Origin: Tetranychus cinnabarinus
Lineage: Eukaryota; Arthropoda; Arachnida; Trombidiformes; Tetranychidae
Assembly: GCA_022266195.1 (NCBI GenBank)
Contig: WHVY01000007.1
Location: forward strand, 1 to 64,000
DNA: 64,000 bases
Direction of reading: 5' to 3'
Positions 50,454 to 60,963 of this stretch are shown piece by piece (positions within the stretch are counted from its first letter, which is position 1; the number at the start of each line of letters is the position of its first letter). The notes below the pieces were generated by a model, which made no database searches, was not told the DNA's origin, and was given only the letters and a program-made list of their open reading frames with translations. A program made the position numbers and the translations under genes.

Positions 50454-53400
50454 ATGACAATGCGTCTTCGCTCTGGTTTACACTTCAATGCACCTGAAGG
50501 TGTTGTTATAATTCGCATGTTGACCCCTAATCAAGCTGTTGAACACCTCGCTGTTTGGCAAGTTGGTATTCCCTCAGCTCCTTTTGCGCTCAAGCGACTT
50601 TATGAATGTCTCCGTACTCATTTGATGATCTATGGGGATACTCTCGAAGACAACGAGATTGGTGAGTTACCCGTCGATGCTGTTCTTAACCTCGAAATTC
50701 CTGAATGGATAATTGAATGCAGACAACAAGGCTTGACTGAACCCGAAATTCAGACCATAATTAACACTCTAGGTAGGGATACTGAAACCATTTTCAGATC
50801 TGCCCCTAATGAAATCTATGCGTTACCTATTGCGCTTGGTTCGATTCGAAGGTTCATTGCTGTACTTAATCAGCATGGAATTCAAATTCCTGTAGCTCCC
50901 CCTCCTCCTCCTTCTATCGCTTCATCTCCTCCTGTTCCCCCTGTCAACATTCACACCCAAGGTATTGATACGCAATCTCTTGCTGCATCCTTATCTGTCC
51001 TTAAACCAGATCCTCAAGTTATTGAATTTGTAAAAGGCGAAGATATGATTGAGTTTATCAACAAAACTAAAAGTAGATTAGCTCAAGAAAATGTCGATGA
51101 TGCTACTCGTTATCGATGTTTCCGTAAGTCTCTAGCTCACGAAATTCTTGCAATCGCAGAATCAGAAATCGGTGAAACAATTACTGATTATCATGAATAC
51201 GTAAATGCTCTTATTAATGCTATCAAAACTCCAGTTCATCAATATTCAGCTTCTTTCCAATTAAAACAATTAAGATACAATCTATCTGAACATCCTTCTA
51301 CATTTATTCAAAAACTTAAAAAAGCCTTCACAAAAGCTGTTGGTACTCATACTCCTGAAATATTCCTCCATGAGCTAATGTCTCATATTCCTCAATTTCT
51401 TACTTCAGAAATCTTTACTCTTGGCTATAATGGCAACCTCGAACAAATTACTACCTATCTTATCCGAAAACATTTTGAATATACCCAACAACAAGCAAAC
51501 AAATCCCGTTCAGATAAAACTCATTCCCAACCAAAAGTTTCCACTGTCTCCTCATTATTAAAGAAACCAGATCCCCGATACAATTCAAAACCTTACCAAA
51601 CAAAACCCCATATGAATACTTCCCAGCAAAGCTCCACTATTATTTGCAACTATTGCAAAAAGCCCGGACACACAATTAATCAATGTAGAACCCGACCACA
51701 AAACAATCGTCCTTACAACCGAAATGCTTCCAATTCCAATTCCAATTCCGCTTCTAATTCCAATGCAAATCAAGCGTCCTCTTCCTCACAACCCCTTGCT
51801 ATTACCAATACTCCTGCAAATTCATCCAATTTAACCATTGGATCAAATCCAAACCAATTACCTCCTGAACCAACTCAAGATGGTATTAGAGATTCTCGAT
51901 TCTCGTATACTTTACACTCTGCTCAAAGTCCTCCGATTCCCATGTTAACTCATCTTGGCGAATCTCAATTGTCTCATATGCCTACTGCTGTTTTTAAACT
52001 TTGCCGACCTAATAAAGAAATTGTTAGAGAAGGAAAAGTTTTACTGGATACTGGATCCGCTATTTCAGCTCTTGATTCCTCTATCGCTGAAGAGTTAGGT
52101 GCTCACATAGTTCCATATTCCCGCTCACTCAAAGGTATTGCTGCTCAAACCGTAGTTCCATCTCATGGTTTTGCCTATGCAGTGGTAAAACATCCAAAGA
52201 TGGCAGAATCCCGAGTTTTCAGACTCCAAATTGTTAAAGACTTTGAACCAGTTTGTTTAATTGGTAATGCATTCTTGCATTTATATTATATGCAGTTGAA
52301 ATCTGATGGTAATGACTACATAACAACTTGTTCCGAATATCTCGATTCAACCCCGCTTGATCCCAACTTTTACTTTCGATTTTGTACTTCCGAGGAAACT
52401 CAACAAATCTTTGCAACTACTTCATGTCCTACTGGCAACGAATCTGATTCTTATATTCTTGATAACCGAACTAAACGCTCAGCAAACCCTGTTTCCCTTC
52501 AAGTTGGTAATACTCCCGCTGTTATTGCTAAATGTGATCTTCATTCCCCTCAAGAACTCATTGAAATTCAAAGAAACGAACGCCCTTTCAAAACTAAGAT
52601 TTATGATAAAATAGATGAAAACCTTCCTGATCACCTTAAACACCAATTAGCAGATTTAATTGATTCCTTTCAAGACACATTTGCAAAATCAAAGAATGAT
52701 TTAGGTCTTGTCCCTTCATCCGTTTGTCCCATCTCAATTGATCTTGATGGTCAAGTACCTGAAACTCTTCCTTATAATTGTCCAATTCATCGTCGCAATG
52801 AATTCAAGAAAATTATTGATGAAATGATCGCCAATGATATTATTGAAGAAAGCAATGCTCCTGGTGGTTCTCCAGCCATACTTGTTCCTAAACCTGATAA
52901 AAGTTATCGAATGGTCATTGACTACCGTAAACTTAATCGATTGACCCGAGTTCCAAGACATCCAATGCCTCGCATTGATGATTGCCTCGAAGTCGTTCGA
53001 AATGGCAAATACTTTAATATCTTTGATCTCGCTCAAGGATATCATCAAATTGAACTTCCTCCTGAGGAACGAATCAAAACTGTTTTTGTCACTCCTGATG
53101 GCAAATATCATTACAAAAGATTGCCTATGGGTTTAGCCTCAGCTCCTTTCATCTTTCAAAAGCTGATGAACAAAGTCCTCGAAGGACTCATCTACCAGAA
53201 ATGCATAGGATATTTTGACGATGTCCCAATTGTTGGTAAAGATTTTCCTGATCTGTTATCCAACACTGAAATGGTCTTACAACGCCTACGACAATACAAC
53301 TTAAAAGTAAAACTTGAAAAGTGTCAACTTGGTTACACTGAAATTTTACTTCTTGGTCATCTTGTTTCAGGACAAGGAATCCGTCCAGACCCCAAAAAGG

Positions 53401-53543
53401 TCGAATCTCTTAAAAACCTTCCATACCCTCGCAATGTACGCGAACTTCAATCCATACTTGGTTGTTACAATTACTTTAGCCGATATATTCCCAATTACTC
53501 TACGCTTGCTGCTCCTTTATACCGTTTAATCTCCAGAAGATAA
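50454..53543 (+). CDS. Gypsy Gag-protease-reverse transcriptase
   Basis: 1,029 codons in one frame, so gag and pol are fused with no gag/pol frameshift. Gag occupies the first 400 or so residues; a CCHC zinc knuckle (C398, C401, H406, C411) would bind the element's RNA. The aspartic protease motif LLDTGS is at about residue 530 (DTG at 52047). RT motifs follow: RMVIDYRKLNR, FDLAQGYHQI, RLPMGLASAPFIFQ and the catalytic YFDD (residues 920-923, 53211). The thumb and tether end at IPNYSTLAAPLYRL, then the frame stops at 53541. RNase H resumes in the next frame at 53533. The usual short FxW segment of this junction is absent, so about 20-26 bp seem to be deleted. Confidence 0.93.
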   Translation: MTMRLRSGLHFNAPEGVVIIRMLTPNQAVEHLAVWQVGIPSAPFALKRLYECLRTHLMIYGDTLEDNEIGELPVDAVLNLEIPEWIIECRQQGLTEPEIQTIINTLGRDTETIFRSAPNEIYALPIALGSIRRFIAVLNQHGIQIPVAPPPPPSIASSPPVPPVNIHTQGIDTQSLAASLSVLKPDPQVIEFVKGEDMIEFINKTKSRLAQENVDDATRYRCFRKSLAHEILAIAESEIGETITDYHEYVNALINAIKTPVHQYSASFQLKQLRYNLSEHPSTFIQKLKKAFTKAVGTHTPEIFLHELMSHIPQFLTSEIFTLGYNGNLEQITTYLIRKHFEYTQQQANKSRSDKTHSQPKVSTVSSLLKKPDPRYNSKPYQTKPHMNTSQQSSTIICNYCKKPGHTINQCRTRPQNNRPYNRNASNSNSNSASNSNANQASSSSQPLAITNTPANSSNLTIGSNPNQLPPEPTQDGIRDSRFSYTLHSAQSPPIPMLTHLGESQLSHMPTAVFKLCRPNKEIVREGKVLLDTGSAISALDSSIAEELGAHIVPYSRSLKGIAAQTVVPSHGFAYAVVKHPKMAESRVFRLQIVKDFEPVCLIGNAFLHLYYMQLKSDGNDYITTCSEYLDSTPLDPNFYFRFCTSEETQQIFATTSCPTGNESDSYILDNRTKRSANPVSLQVGNTPAVIAKCDLHSPQELIEIQRNERPFKTKIYDKIDENLPDHLKHQLADLIDSFQDTFAKSKNDLGLVPSSVCPISIDLDGQVPETLPYNCPIHRRNEFKKIIDEMIANDIIEESNAPGGSPAILVPKPDKSYRMVIDYRKLNRLTRVPRHPMPRIDDCLEVVRNGKYFNIFDLAQGYHQIELPPEERIKTVFVTPDGKYHYKRLPMGLASAPFIFQKLMNKVLEGLIYQKCIGYFDDVPIVGKDFPDLLSNTEMVLQRLRQYNLKVKLEKCQLGYTEILLLGHLVSGQGIRPDPKKVESLKNLPYPRNVRELQSILGCYNYFSRYIPNYSTLAAPLYRLISRR

Positions 53544-56500
53544 AAAAGCTCTTGATACCCTGAAAAATTCCCTCATCTCTACAACTCTATTAGTTCATTA
53601 TGATCCTAAACTCCGTCACAAAATTGCTGCTGATGCTTCCGATCACGCAGTTGGTGGTATACTTCAACAAGAAGATGCTAATTCCTCATCCTACAATCCT
53701 AATACACCAATCGAAGAAGTTAAAGATTGGCTCCCACTTTCATTTTATTCACAAAAATTACAAAAACACCAAAAACATTATTCCGTCTCCGAAAAAGAAC
53801 TGTTAGCCATATTTGTTGGTATCAATAAGTTTAATCACTTCCTAGAAGGTGAACAATTCCTGATAGAAACCGATCATCACGCCTTATGTCAACTTACCAA
53901 AGTTAATTTCAAAAATTCACGCCTTCAAAGATGGTCAATTATGCTTTCAACTTATGATTTTAAAGTCGTCTACAAACAAGGTTCAACTCATCCTCCTGAT
54001 TGTTTTTCCCGATATCAATCTGCATGGTCCCATAGAAAAATCATAGACCCCGAAGAAGAATTCCTAGATAGACTTTATCTCATTGATTATGTATTTGATC
54101 CATTTGAAAATCGTTTATACGATATTGGTTTCAATCAACTCTGTGCATCTGAGTCTGATCATTTAGATGATTTTACTCTTCCTCCAACTCTGTGCTATTC
54201 AACTTCAACTGAAGTTGATCAAATTAAGAACTCTGTTAAACCTTCAAAATCTGAATTTTCCCGCTGGAAAGAAAAAGTTAGAGAAATTCAAACTAACAAT
54301 CCCAATATTCAAAACATCATCAAACTTTATCATAACAATGATTCTGTAACGCTTAAACGTTATGTGATCAAAGATGGTTTACTCTATCGAAAGGATGTTA
54401 ACACTCCTTTTGGTTCCAGATTGGTGATTGACTCTAAACTCCTAAAAGATCTCTTTTCCTACGAGCATGAATCTCCTCTTGGTGGACATTTTGGTCCCGA
54501 AAAAACTTACTTTCAAATCGCTCGACGATTCTGGTGTCAATACTTGTATGATCTCGTTAAACAGTTGTGTGATAGCTGCACTATCTGTCAAATTTCCAAA
54601 CCTACTAATGTCATTTATGTCGATCCCTCAACAAAACCTATCCCTAATCAAATCTTTGAAAGATTAGAATTAGATGTTCAAGGTCCGATAGTTATAAATC
54701 AGGTAAAAAAGTACATCATTGTTTTAGTAGATATTCTGTCCCGATTCGTCTTCGCAGAACTAACTACAAATCAAACCGCTAAAACTGTCATTTCCCTATT
54801 AACTTCCCTATTCCAAACTTTTGGATTTCCGAAAGTTATCCAGACTGACCAAGGTACAAACTTCACTTCCGAAGCCGTACATCAGTTTTTAAAGGAAAAT
54901 GGCATAAAGCATGAAAAATCTAATCCATACCATCCTCAGTCCCAAGGTATTGTGGAACGGTGCAACCGAACCATAGCCGAAAGACTTAGATCGTATGTTT
55001 TACAACATGGTACTAAGAATCTGAAAAATGCATTAGAAGCCTCTGTTTTTGCGATAAATACTTCCATACATAAGATTACTCGATTTACGCCATACTTTTT
55101 AGTATTTGGTAGACACCCAAGAAAGCCTATTGATAATTTGCTCGAATTCCCTGATTCATTTTCATTTGACGTTAACCAGGCTAGAAAACTTGCTTACGCT
55201 CGTTTACACTCTCAACAAATTTACCAAATTAATAGGACTAAAGCCCTCCATCAATCTTCTCCTTATCGAGAAGGTGATTTCGTATTCGTCAAAAACGAAT
55301 CAATAGATCCTACAATTAGTAAAAAACTCCGCGAAAAATATCATGGCCCATACTTGGTTTGTGGTATTCAAAAAGGTTCATTACTTTTATTAGAGTTAGA
55401 AGACTTAGGTCTTTTTAGTTGTAATGTTAGTAACACGAAACTCTATCGTGGAGAGTTAACTGAGAAAATGAAAAAGTTAAAAGATCAATTTTTCAACCCA
55501 GATACATTCTTAGAAAATGAAGATTTTAATATCCCAGATTCTCCCTCTTTTATTGATTCATTCAATGATAATTCAGATGATCACTCAAGTGATATTCAAG
55601 ATTTACCTTCAACTAGCACAGAAACTGATCAAAACGATCAACTTGATTCCAGTCCAAATCAAACTTTAAATGCACAAAATTCAGATTCAAATGAATCCAT
55701 TCTTCCTCCTCTTCCTTCTGATTCCTTAAACAATAATCAAACTAACAATTCACCTCCTAATCCGCCATTAATTATTACCAAAACCCCTTACAATTTAAAC
55801 CAATTCCTTAATTTTAACTTTGAAAATCCCATAACTAATCATTCCTCTAAGAATATAACTAACAATGAAAACAATGATGGCTTTAACCATATTCAAAACG
55901 AGTTACAAAATGAAACTCAAGATTTTAGCCAAACTGAATCAACTAATTCAGTTTCTGATTCAATTCAAACTAATTCTATTCCTTACGGAATCTCAACCCA
56001 AACCTTAAACAATCTTAATCCAAATGCTTCTTTGATTCCTAATAGTTTAGACTATATTAACAAACAATTTAATGATAAAAATAAGAAGAAACCTCGAAAG
56101 AAATATATTACTGCTGATAGAGCTATTTCAAGCCAAAATCCTAATTCAGTTTCAGAAAAAAGGTTAACTCGAAACCAAGCTAAATTAACTAAAAATTTAC
56201 CAACTAACACTTATGTGCTCTTCTTATGTTACTTTAGTAAGGATTTTACAGAGATAAGAAATCTTGAAATTAACAAAAGTTCAACACTTGTCAAAGCTTA
56301 TGCTTTCTCGACCAATAGTGTTAATCCTTTTCAACAAGGGGAAAGAAAAATTAAGAGTGAAAGGCAAAGTGAGCTTAACCCCTATTCTCACTCATTAGAG
56401 ACAAAGGAAAAATTTTCCCTCCAAAACCGTTTCTTAACAGTTAACCACAGAGCGCTAATTGCTCCCTCATTTGACTTGCTTTTCACGCCACTTAACTTTT

Positions 56501-56877
56501 CTCACTTTACATTGTCCACCCTTTGTGAACAGTTTCTCTTTGACTTAATTTCAAATCTTTTCAACTCTCAAGAGTTCTCCTTAAATTATTTCAAATTCAT
56601 TTACCATTTATCTGATTTCAAATTTATTCATTGTTTCAACTTCAAATTCAATTCCTTCAAATTTCCTTTTATTCAATTTCAATTTCAATTAATCCAAAAT
56701 TCCCAACTTAACTCTTTAGAGTTCTTACCTTCCGTTCTCATTTCAATTTACTTTCACTTTGTGAATTTCAACAGTTTAATTTCAAGCTTTTATAAGCTAT
56801 TCCCTATTCAGAATTCAATCTCCGACAGTTTTCTATCTAAGTTAGTTAACTATTTTGTGTCACTTCAACGCTTTAAA
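53533..56877 (+). CDS. Gypsy RNase H and integrase, with long tail
   Basis: Continuation of pol in the next frame. It begins at SPEDKKALDTLKN, then RNase H (AADASDHAVGGIL, SEKELLAIF, ETDHHAL), then integrase with an HHCC zinc region (HESPLGGHF...CDSCTICQ, 54466-54590). The D,D35E core is LELDVQGP (about 54670), QTDQGTNF (about 54843) and E at 54952, followed by a GPY-type segment (about 55344). After about 55500 comes an Asn/Ser-rich linker. From 56200 to 56877 the frame stays open but is Phe-rich and resembles the element's untranslated leader, so protein may not really be made from it. The same frame runs on into the third coding region. Confidence 0.88.
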
Positions 56878-59800
56878 ATGCATCCTAACAAGCAAATCGT
56901 CAAGAATCGTATCCTCAAATCGACCTTAATTGAGCGAATCTTACCAACTGGTGAGACTGAAAAAGTTCCAACACCTCCTCTTCCAATTCGTTCTCCATCA
57001 CCATCATCTAAATCATCACCCAGTGATTCTCATCTCATTCCTTCATTGGAAACTGACGACCCAACTGTGGTTATAATGGTCCCTCGACCTAGTGAAAGTG
57101 AAATACAACGTGAAGTTGTTCAACATGAAACTTCCAACAAACTCAAACTCTCTGGTAAAGGTGCTGTCCGTACAGTTCGTGAAAGTTTCGGTGTTCCTCA
57201 TCCTACTCCATCTTCATCATCCTCATCCTTTGCTGCTCACATGCTTCCACCTCCACCTCCGAAGAATCAAAAGTTCAACAAGAACAATTTCCAATTTGAT
57301 GCTCTCGTTGAGTCTGACTCCGAGACTGATGATGAACTCAAAGCAATTCGTGTTGCACAACGTATCTCTGCAAACGTTGTTCGTGATAGTGATACTTCTA
57401 CTTCTGGTCAACCTCAGTCCAACCAATCGAATAATCAAGTCGCTCTTCGAACTCAACAAACTGGCAAACGATCATCTAATCATAATTATCCACTCGATTA
57501 CAAGAAAATGTATTTGGCCCCTCCGATGCAAGCTCGTCTAAATCAACGCCAATACGTCATGGAAATGCTACCAGAACTGATAAGTAAAATTAGAGTACCC
57601 GTACGATCCAAACACAGTATTCCCTCAATTCCCTCTAGTAATCCTAAACCTTCCGTTCAATGGGGAAACCCAATTCAAGAAATAAAACAATATGCTCGTT
57701 CTGAATCCTCGAATTCAGACAGATCAAACTCAAACATTCCCAATCAAAAACCTCAACAAAACTCTCATCTCGCTCCTAGATTATTCATTAGTCCTAACAA
57801 ACAGTTCCCTGAAAAATATCTCAAACCCAGTGAATACCCATTCAAACCTCGAGAATATCCAGCTCCTCTTCCTACTGCTCCACTTCCTCATTATTTATCT
57901 AATGAAAGATTTTATGAAGTTAAAGAAATCGTTCAAGCTAAAGCGAAAACTTTTTCTGACTTGAAAATTAAGTTTGAATCTATGATTCGCGAAAAAATCT
58001 TCTTAAATCTTTTTGATGATGAAAAAATCAAAACTATGCCTCTCAGCCCAATTCCTCATGGTATTACCAAAGCTCAAGTTAAGAGCTCAGAATTAGATTC
58101 AATTGAGAAAAGCATTCGATGCTATCTCTGCGAACAAATTTCAATTGAACCAAAAGAATGCCGTTCATGTAAGAAATGGTATTGTTCATTATGTATTAAT
58201 TGGCTTAGAGACTTAGTTTCTGCACTTAACCTTTTCCCTCTCTTCCATCCTCATCAATTCCTCTGCCTTCTTCCTGAATGCGTTCAACACTTTGCATTCA
58301 AGGATGATTATCCATTTATCCAACCCATTTCCTCCACTGATTTAAATGAAAAATATAATAAACTTCAATTCCTTTGCCGTCGCACTTGTTGTGATAAAAC
58401 TTTCCCTCCAAACCAAATTCTCGAACACGAAAAGAAGTGTCGACTAGGTTTATTCCTTGAGGAATTTGATTTCAACATTGATTTACCATTTGTTTCAACT
58501 CAAGCTCGAGAAGAATTAGTTAATGCTCCGAAGCGTTTAGCAAACTTTTTGCCTACACATCTCAAAACTGGTCAGGCTAATCCTCCACCAAATCAAAACA
58601 ATCATGAAAACAAATGGTACGACAAGTTCAATCTTTGGGCTTGTCTATCAAACTTGAAAGATTCAAATCCTTCCGATCCTCTCCTTCAACCCAGTGCTAT
58701 TCGTTCCATAGCCAATTTTAGTCTTAATTTCTGGAATAACTATAAAAGAATCAAGGACCCTTCTGAGCCTTTAGATGAAGATGAAGACTTCATTCAGAAT
58801 GTCGTTGGTTTTGAACCTACAATAGGAAATAGAATCCCTTCCTCAGTCCCTCAACGTCCTCATACTGTCTTTTGGTCTCGTGTACCCTTTTACTTAATCA
58901 ATGATTCTGAGGAATGGTTGAAAATTGCAGTTGGTCTTGCACCTAAATATATTCCTCGCTACAATAAAGACTTTGCACCTGAAACTTCTACTCAACCAAT
59001 TGGTCCATTTGTCAGAATTGACCCTCTTGAAAGAATACCTCAAGAAAGGCGAGAAGAAATCATTAATTCTGCAAAATATTTGTTCAAAACATCCTTTAAA
59101 GGATTTACTGCACTTAAGGAATCCAATAAAGCAACCACTAACATCCAACATCTGCAAAACCGACATAATAAAGCCCAAGTTCAATTTCATGAATTCAATC
59201 GATTGACTGTAATCAATATGCCAAGGCTTAGGCCTTCTACTGAAAACTTAATTCAGGAAGCAATTAATTTGCATCCATCTCCTGCTACTACTTACAGTAT
59301 TCATATGGCATATTGCCGAATTCAAGAAATGGCTGAACCTCTTCAAGTTTTGATGCGACCTCGTCCAGTTTGGGTAGTTATCGTGGATGGCTATCGCAAC
59401 ATCGTCTTCGAAAGCTTTGTTTCGTATCCTTATCACATCCATCACATGGACACTCAATTCCATGGTCTCACTCATCGAGACATTAAAAATGCTAAAAACT
59501 TTGAATCTGTCAGGAATCAAATTCTTGAATTTTTCCTTACAGCTACTTCCATCATTGGTTCTGGACTCATTAATCTTCTTAGATCCCTCGATCTCACTGC
59601 AACTGAAGTTGAACATTTAAAACCAAAACTTCGAGAGTTAACACAATACTTCTCTCCATATCGAGAAGTTCCAGCTTCCCTTTCTCTCACTTCATTCCTC
59701 TTATTCCCTAAATTTGTACTTCGCCCTGAACCTCATTCTCCTGCTTTAGAAGCCATTACGGCTATGAATATGTATTTGGCATTTTGGGAACCCATCGAAG

Positions 59801-60882
59801 AGATGGCTCGACAACATAATGGCATACATTTTGGAAATATTCCTCAAACCTGTGGAAATGCTCACATGGCCCGACTATTTCAGATTTATGATGAAAGAGT
59901 TCGCAACAGACTAGCTGAATGGCCCACTGATTGGACGTACCATATCAGAAGAGGTGAACCTCGATTCAATCAAAGAGTTGTTAGTCCAGCTCAACAACCA
60001 AGTCCAAACTATTATGATAGTGATGGACAATTATCAAATCAATCAACAAGCTCTCAAGCTTCTTCACCAACATCAGAATCATGGAATGCTCAACCAAGCA
60101 GACCTTGTGAACAACAACCTTCACAACAATTAGCAATTCAAGATGCTCCTGATATTCCCTTGATTGATTTAGAACCCGAGGAGCCTAATCAAATGCCTCC
60201 TCCACTCGTTCCTAGCCCTCCAAATTCCTCTTCACCGCATTACACTCCACCTACGCCATTATCCCGATCGAACTCTGATGCTTCAAACAATTCTAATCGA
60301 TCAAACCATTCAAATAATTCAAATAGATCAGCACATTCAAGCCATTCAAATCACTCCAACAATTCCAACCGTTCTACTCATTCAAATCATTCCAGAAATT
60401 CAAATCAATCAAACCATTCAAACCGATCCGCTCATTCAACTCACTCCGTTCATTCACTTCCAGCACAACTTCAACCTTCATATTTTAATCAACAAGCTCG
60501 ACCTCGAGCTAATTCAGCTTCATCACAACCAGCTAATTTTCCTCCGCCTAGAATTGATTTTCCTGAATCGGATTCGTCTTCTACTATTTATTCATTCCTT
60601 AAGGAATCGGATAAATCAGTTGATTCTGGAAGTCTATCATCAAGTACTTCATCACTCTCACAGCACTCTCATTCTCATTCATCCGCATCTTCAGCTTCAT
60701 CCAATGCATCTGCAAATCGACAACGAGAATTGCAAATTCAACGTATTCGACAAATGATTGCAGAATTGCCTCCGCCATTCGCTGATCCTCAAGACCCTGA
60801 ACAAAATGTTCCTTCACCTCCAGGAAGCGAAAGATACTCAACTTCTTCATCCAACTCTTATCATCTCTATTCCGATTATTAA
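56878..60882 (+). CDS. Gypsy ORF3: RING/TRAF-type zinc fingers and degenerate exonuclease
   Basis: 1,334 codons from ATG 56878 (MHPNKQIVKNRIL), in the env position. The N-terminal 400 residues are mostly disordered. A RING-like finger has eight cysteines: C415, C418, C428, C431, C436, C439, C463 and C468; C431 replaces the usual histidine. A TRAF-type finger (CRRTCCDKTF...HEKKC) follows near residues 507-530. Residues about 800-975 align with REXO1/ISG20-type DEDDh exonucleases: IVDGYRNIVFESFVSYP, MDTQFHGLTHRDI, SIIGSGLINLL, LFPKF and HSPALEAITAM. Active-site residues are mostly changed: D-x-E is H809-x-A811, while H953 is kept and the last Asp is Glu958. The C-terminus has a Ser/Asn/His/Arg repeat (60274-60450) and Ser-rich tail. 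The start could instead be internal to a pol fusion, since the frame is open upstream. Confidence 0.82.
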   Translation: MHPNKQIVKNRILKSTLIERILPTGETEKVPTPPLPIRSPSPSSKSSPSDSHLIPSLETDDPTVVIMVPRPSESEIQREVVQHETSNKLKLSGKGAVRTVRESFGVPHPTPSSSSSSFAAHMLPPPPPKNQKFNKNNFQFDALVESDSETDDELKAIRVAQRISANVVRDSDTSTSGQPQSNQSNNQVALRTQQTGKRSSNHNYPLDYKKMYLAPPMQARLNQRQYVMEMLPELISKIRVPVRSKHSIPSIPSSNPKPSVQWGNPIQEIKQYARSESSNSDRSNSNIPNQKPQQNSHLAPRLFISPNKQFPEKYLKPSEYPFKPREYPAPLPTAPLPHYLSNERFYEVKEIVQAKAKTFSDLKIKFESMIREKIFLNLFDDEKIKTMPLSPIPHGITKAQVKSSELDSIEKSIRCYLCEQISIEPKECRSCKKWYCSLCINWLRDLVSALNLFPLFHPHQFLCLLPECVQHFAFKDDYPFIQPISSTDLNEKYNKLQFLCRRTCCDKTFPPNQILEHEKKCRLGLFLEEFDFNIDLPFVSTQAREELVNAPKRLANFLPTHLKTGQANPPPNQNNHENKWYDKFNLWACLSNLKDSNPSDPLLQPSAIRSIANFSLNFWNNYKRIKDPSEPLDEDEDFIQNVVGFEPTIGNRIPSSVPQRPHTVFWSRVPFYLINDSEEWLKIAVGLAPKYIPRYNKDFAPETSTQPIGPFVRIDPLERIPQERREEIINSAKYLFKTSFKGFTALKESNKATTNIQHLQNRHNKAQVQFHEFNRLTVINMPRLRPSTENLIQEAINLHPSPATTYSIHMAYCRIQEMAEPLQVLMRPRPVWVVIVDGYRNIVFESFVSYPYHIHHMDTQFHGLTHRDIKNAKNFESVRNQILEFFLTATSIIGSGLINLLRSLDLTATEVEHLKPKLRELTQYFSPYREVPASLSLTSFLLFPKFVLRPEPHSPALEAITAMNMYLAFWEPIEEMARQHNGIHFGNIPQTCGNAHMARLFQIYDERVRNRLAEWPTDWTYHIRRGEPRFNQRVVSPAQQPSPNYYDSDGQLSNQSTSSQASSPTSESWNAQPSRPCEQQPSQQLAIQDAPDIPLIDLEPEEPNQMPPPLVPSPPNSSSPHYTPPTPLSRSNSDASNNSNRSNHSNNSNRSAHSSHSNHSNNSNRSTHSNHSRNSNQSNHSNRSAHSTHSVHSLPAQLQPSYFNQQARPRANSASSQPANFPPPRIDFPESDSSSTIYSFLKESDKSVDSGSLSSSTSSLSQHSHSHSSASSASSNASANRQRELQIQRIRQMIAELPPPFADPQDPEQNVPSPPGSERYSTSSSNSYHLYSDY
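60274..60450 (+). repeat. Ser/Asn/His codon repeat in ORF3
   Basis: Tandem TCAAAC/CATTCA-like units encode runs such as NHSNNSNRS and AHSSHSNHS. Likely a disordered segment that expands by replication slippage. In the other frames it gives spurious Ile/Gln-rich open frames. Confidence 0.8.
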
Positions 60883-60963
60883 GACTCAAGCCAGGAACAA
60901 GGAATTTCAACCAAGCCATAAACCCAGTTTAAAAAAGACTTCATGGTCTTACTTCTTGGGTAG

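Noticed and set aside
57223..57459. Antisense and alternate-frame open frames inside the gypsy coding regions.
   Set aside because: Shadows of the real frame; no independent support.
56200..60882. Envelope glycoprotein in the third frame of the gypsy element.
   Set aside because: No signal peptide, membrane segment or fusion-protein features; the visible domains are zinc fingers and an exonuclease-like fold.
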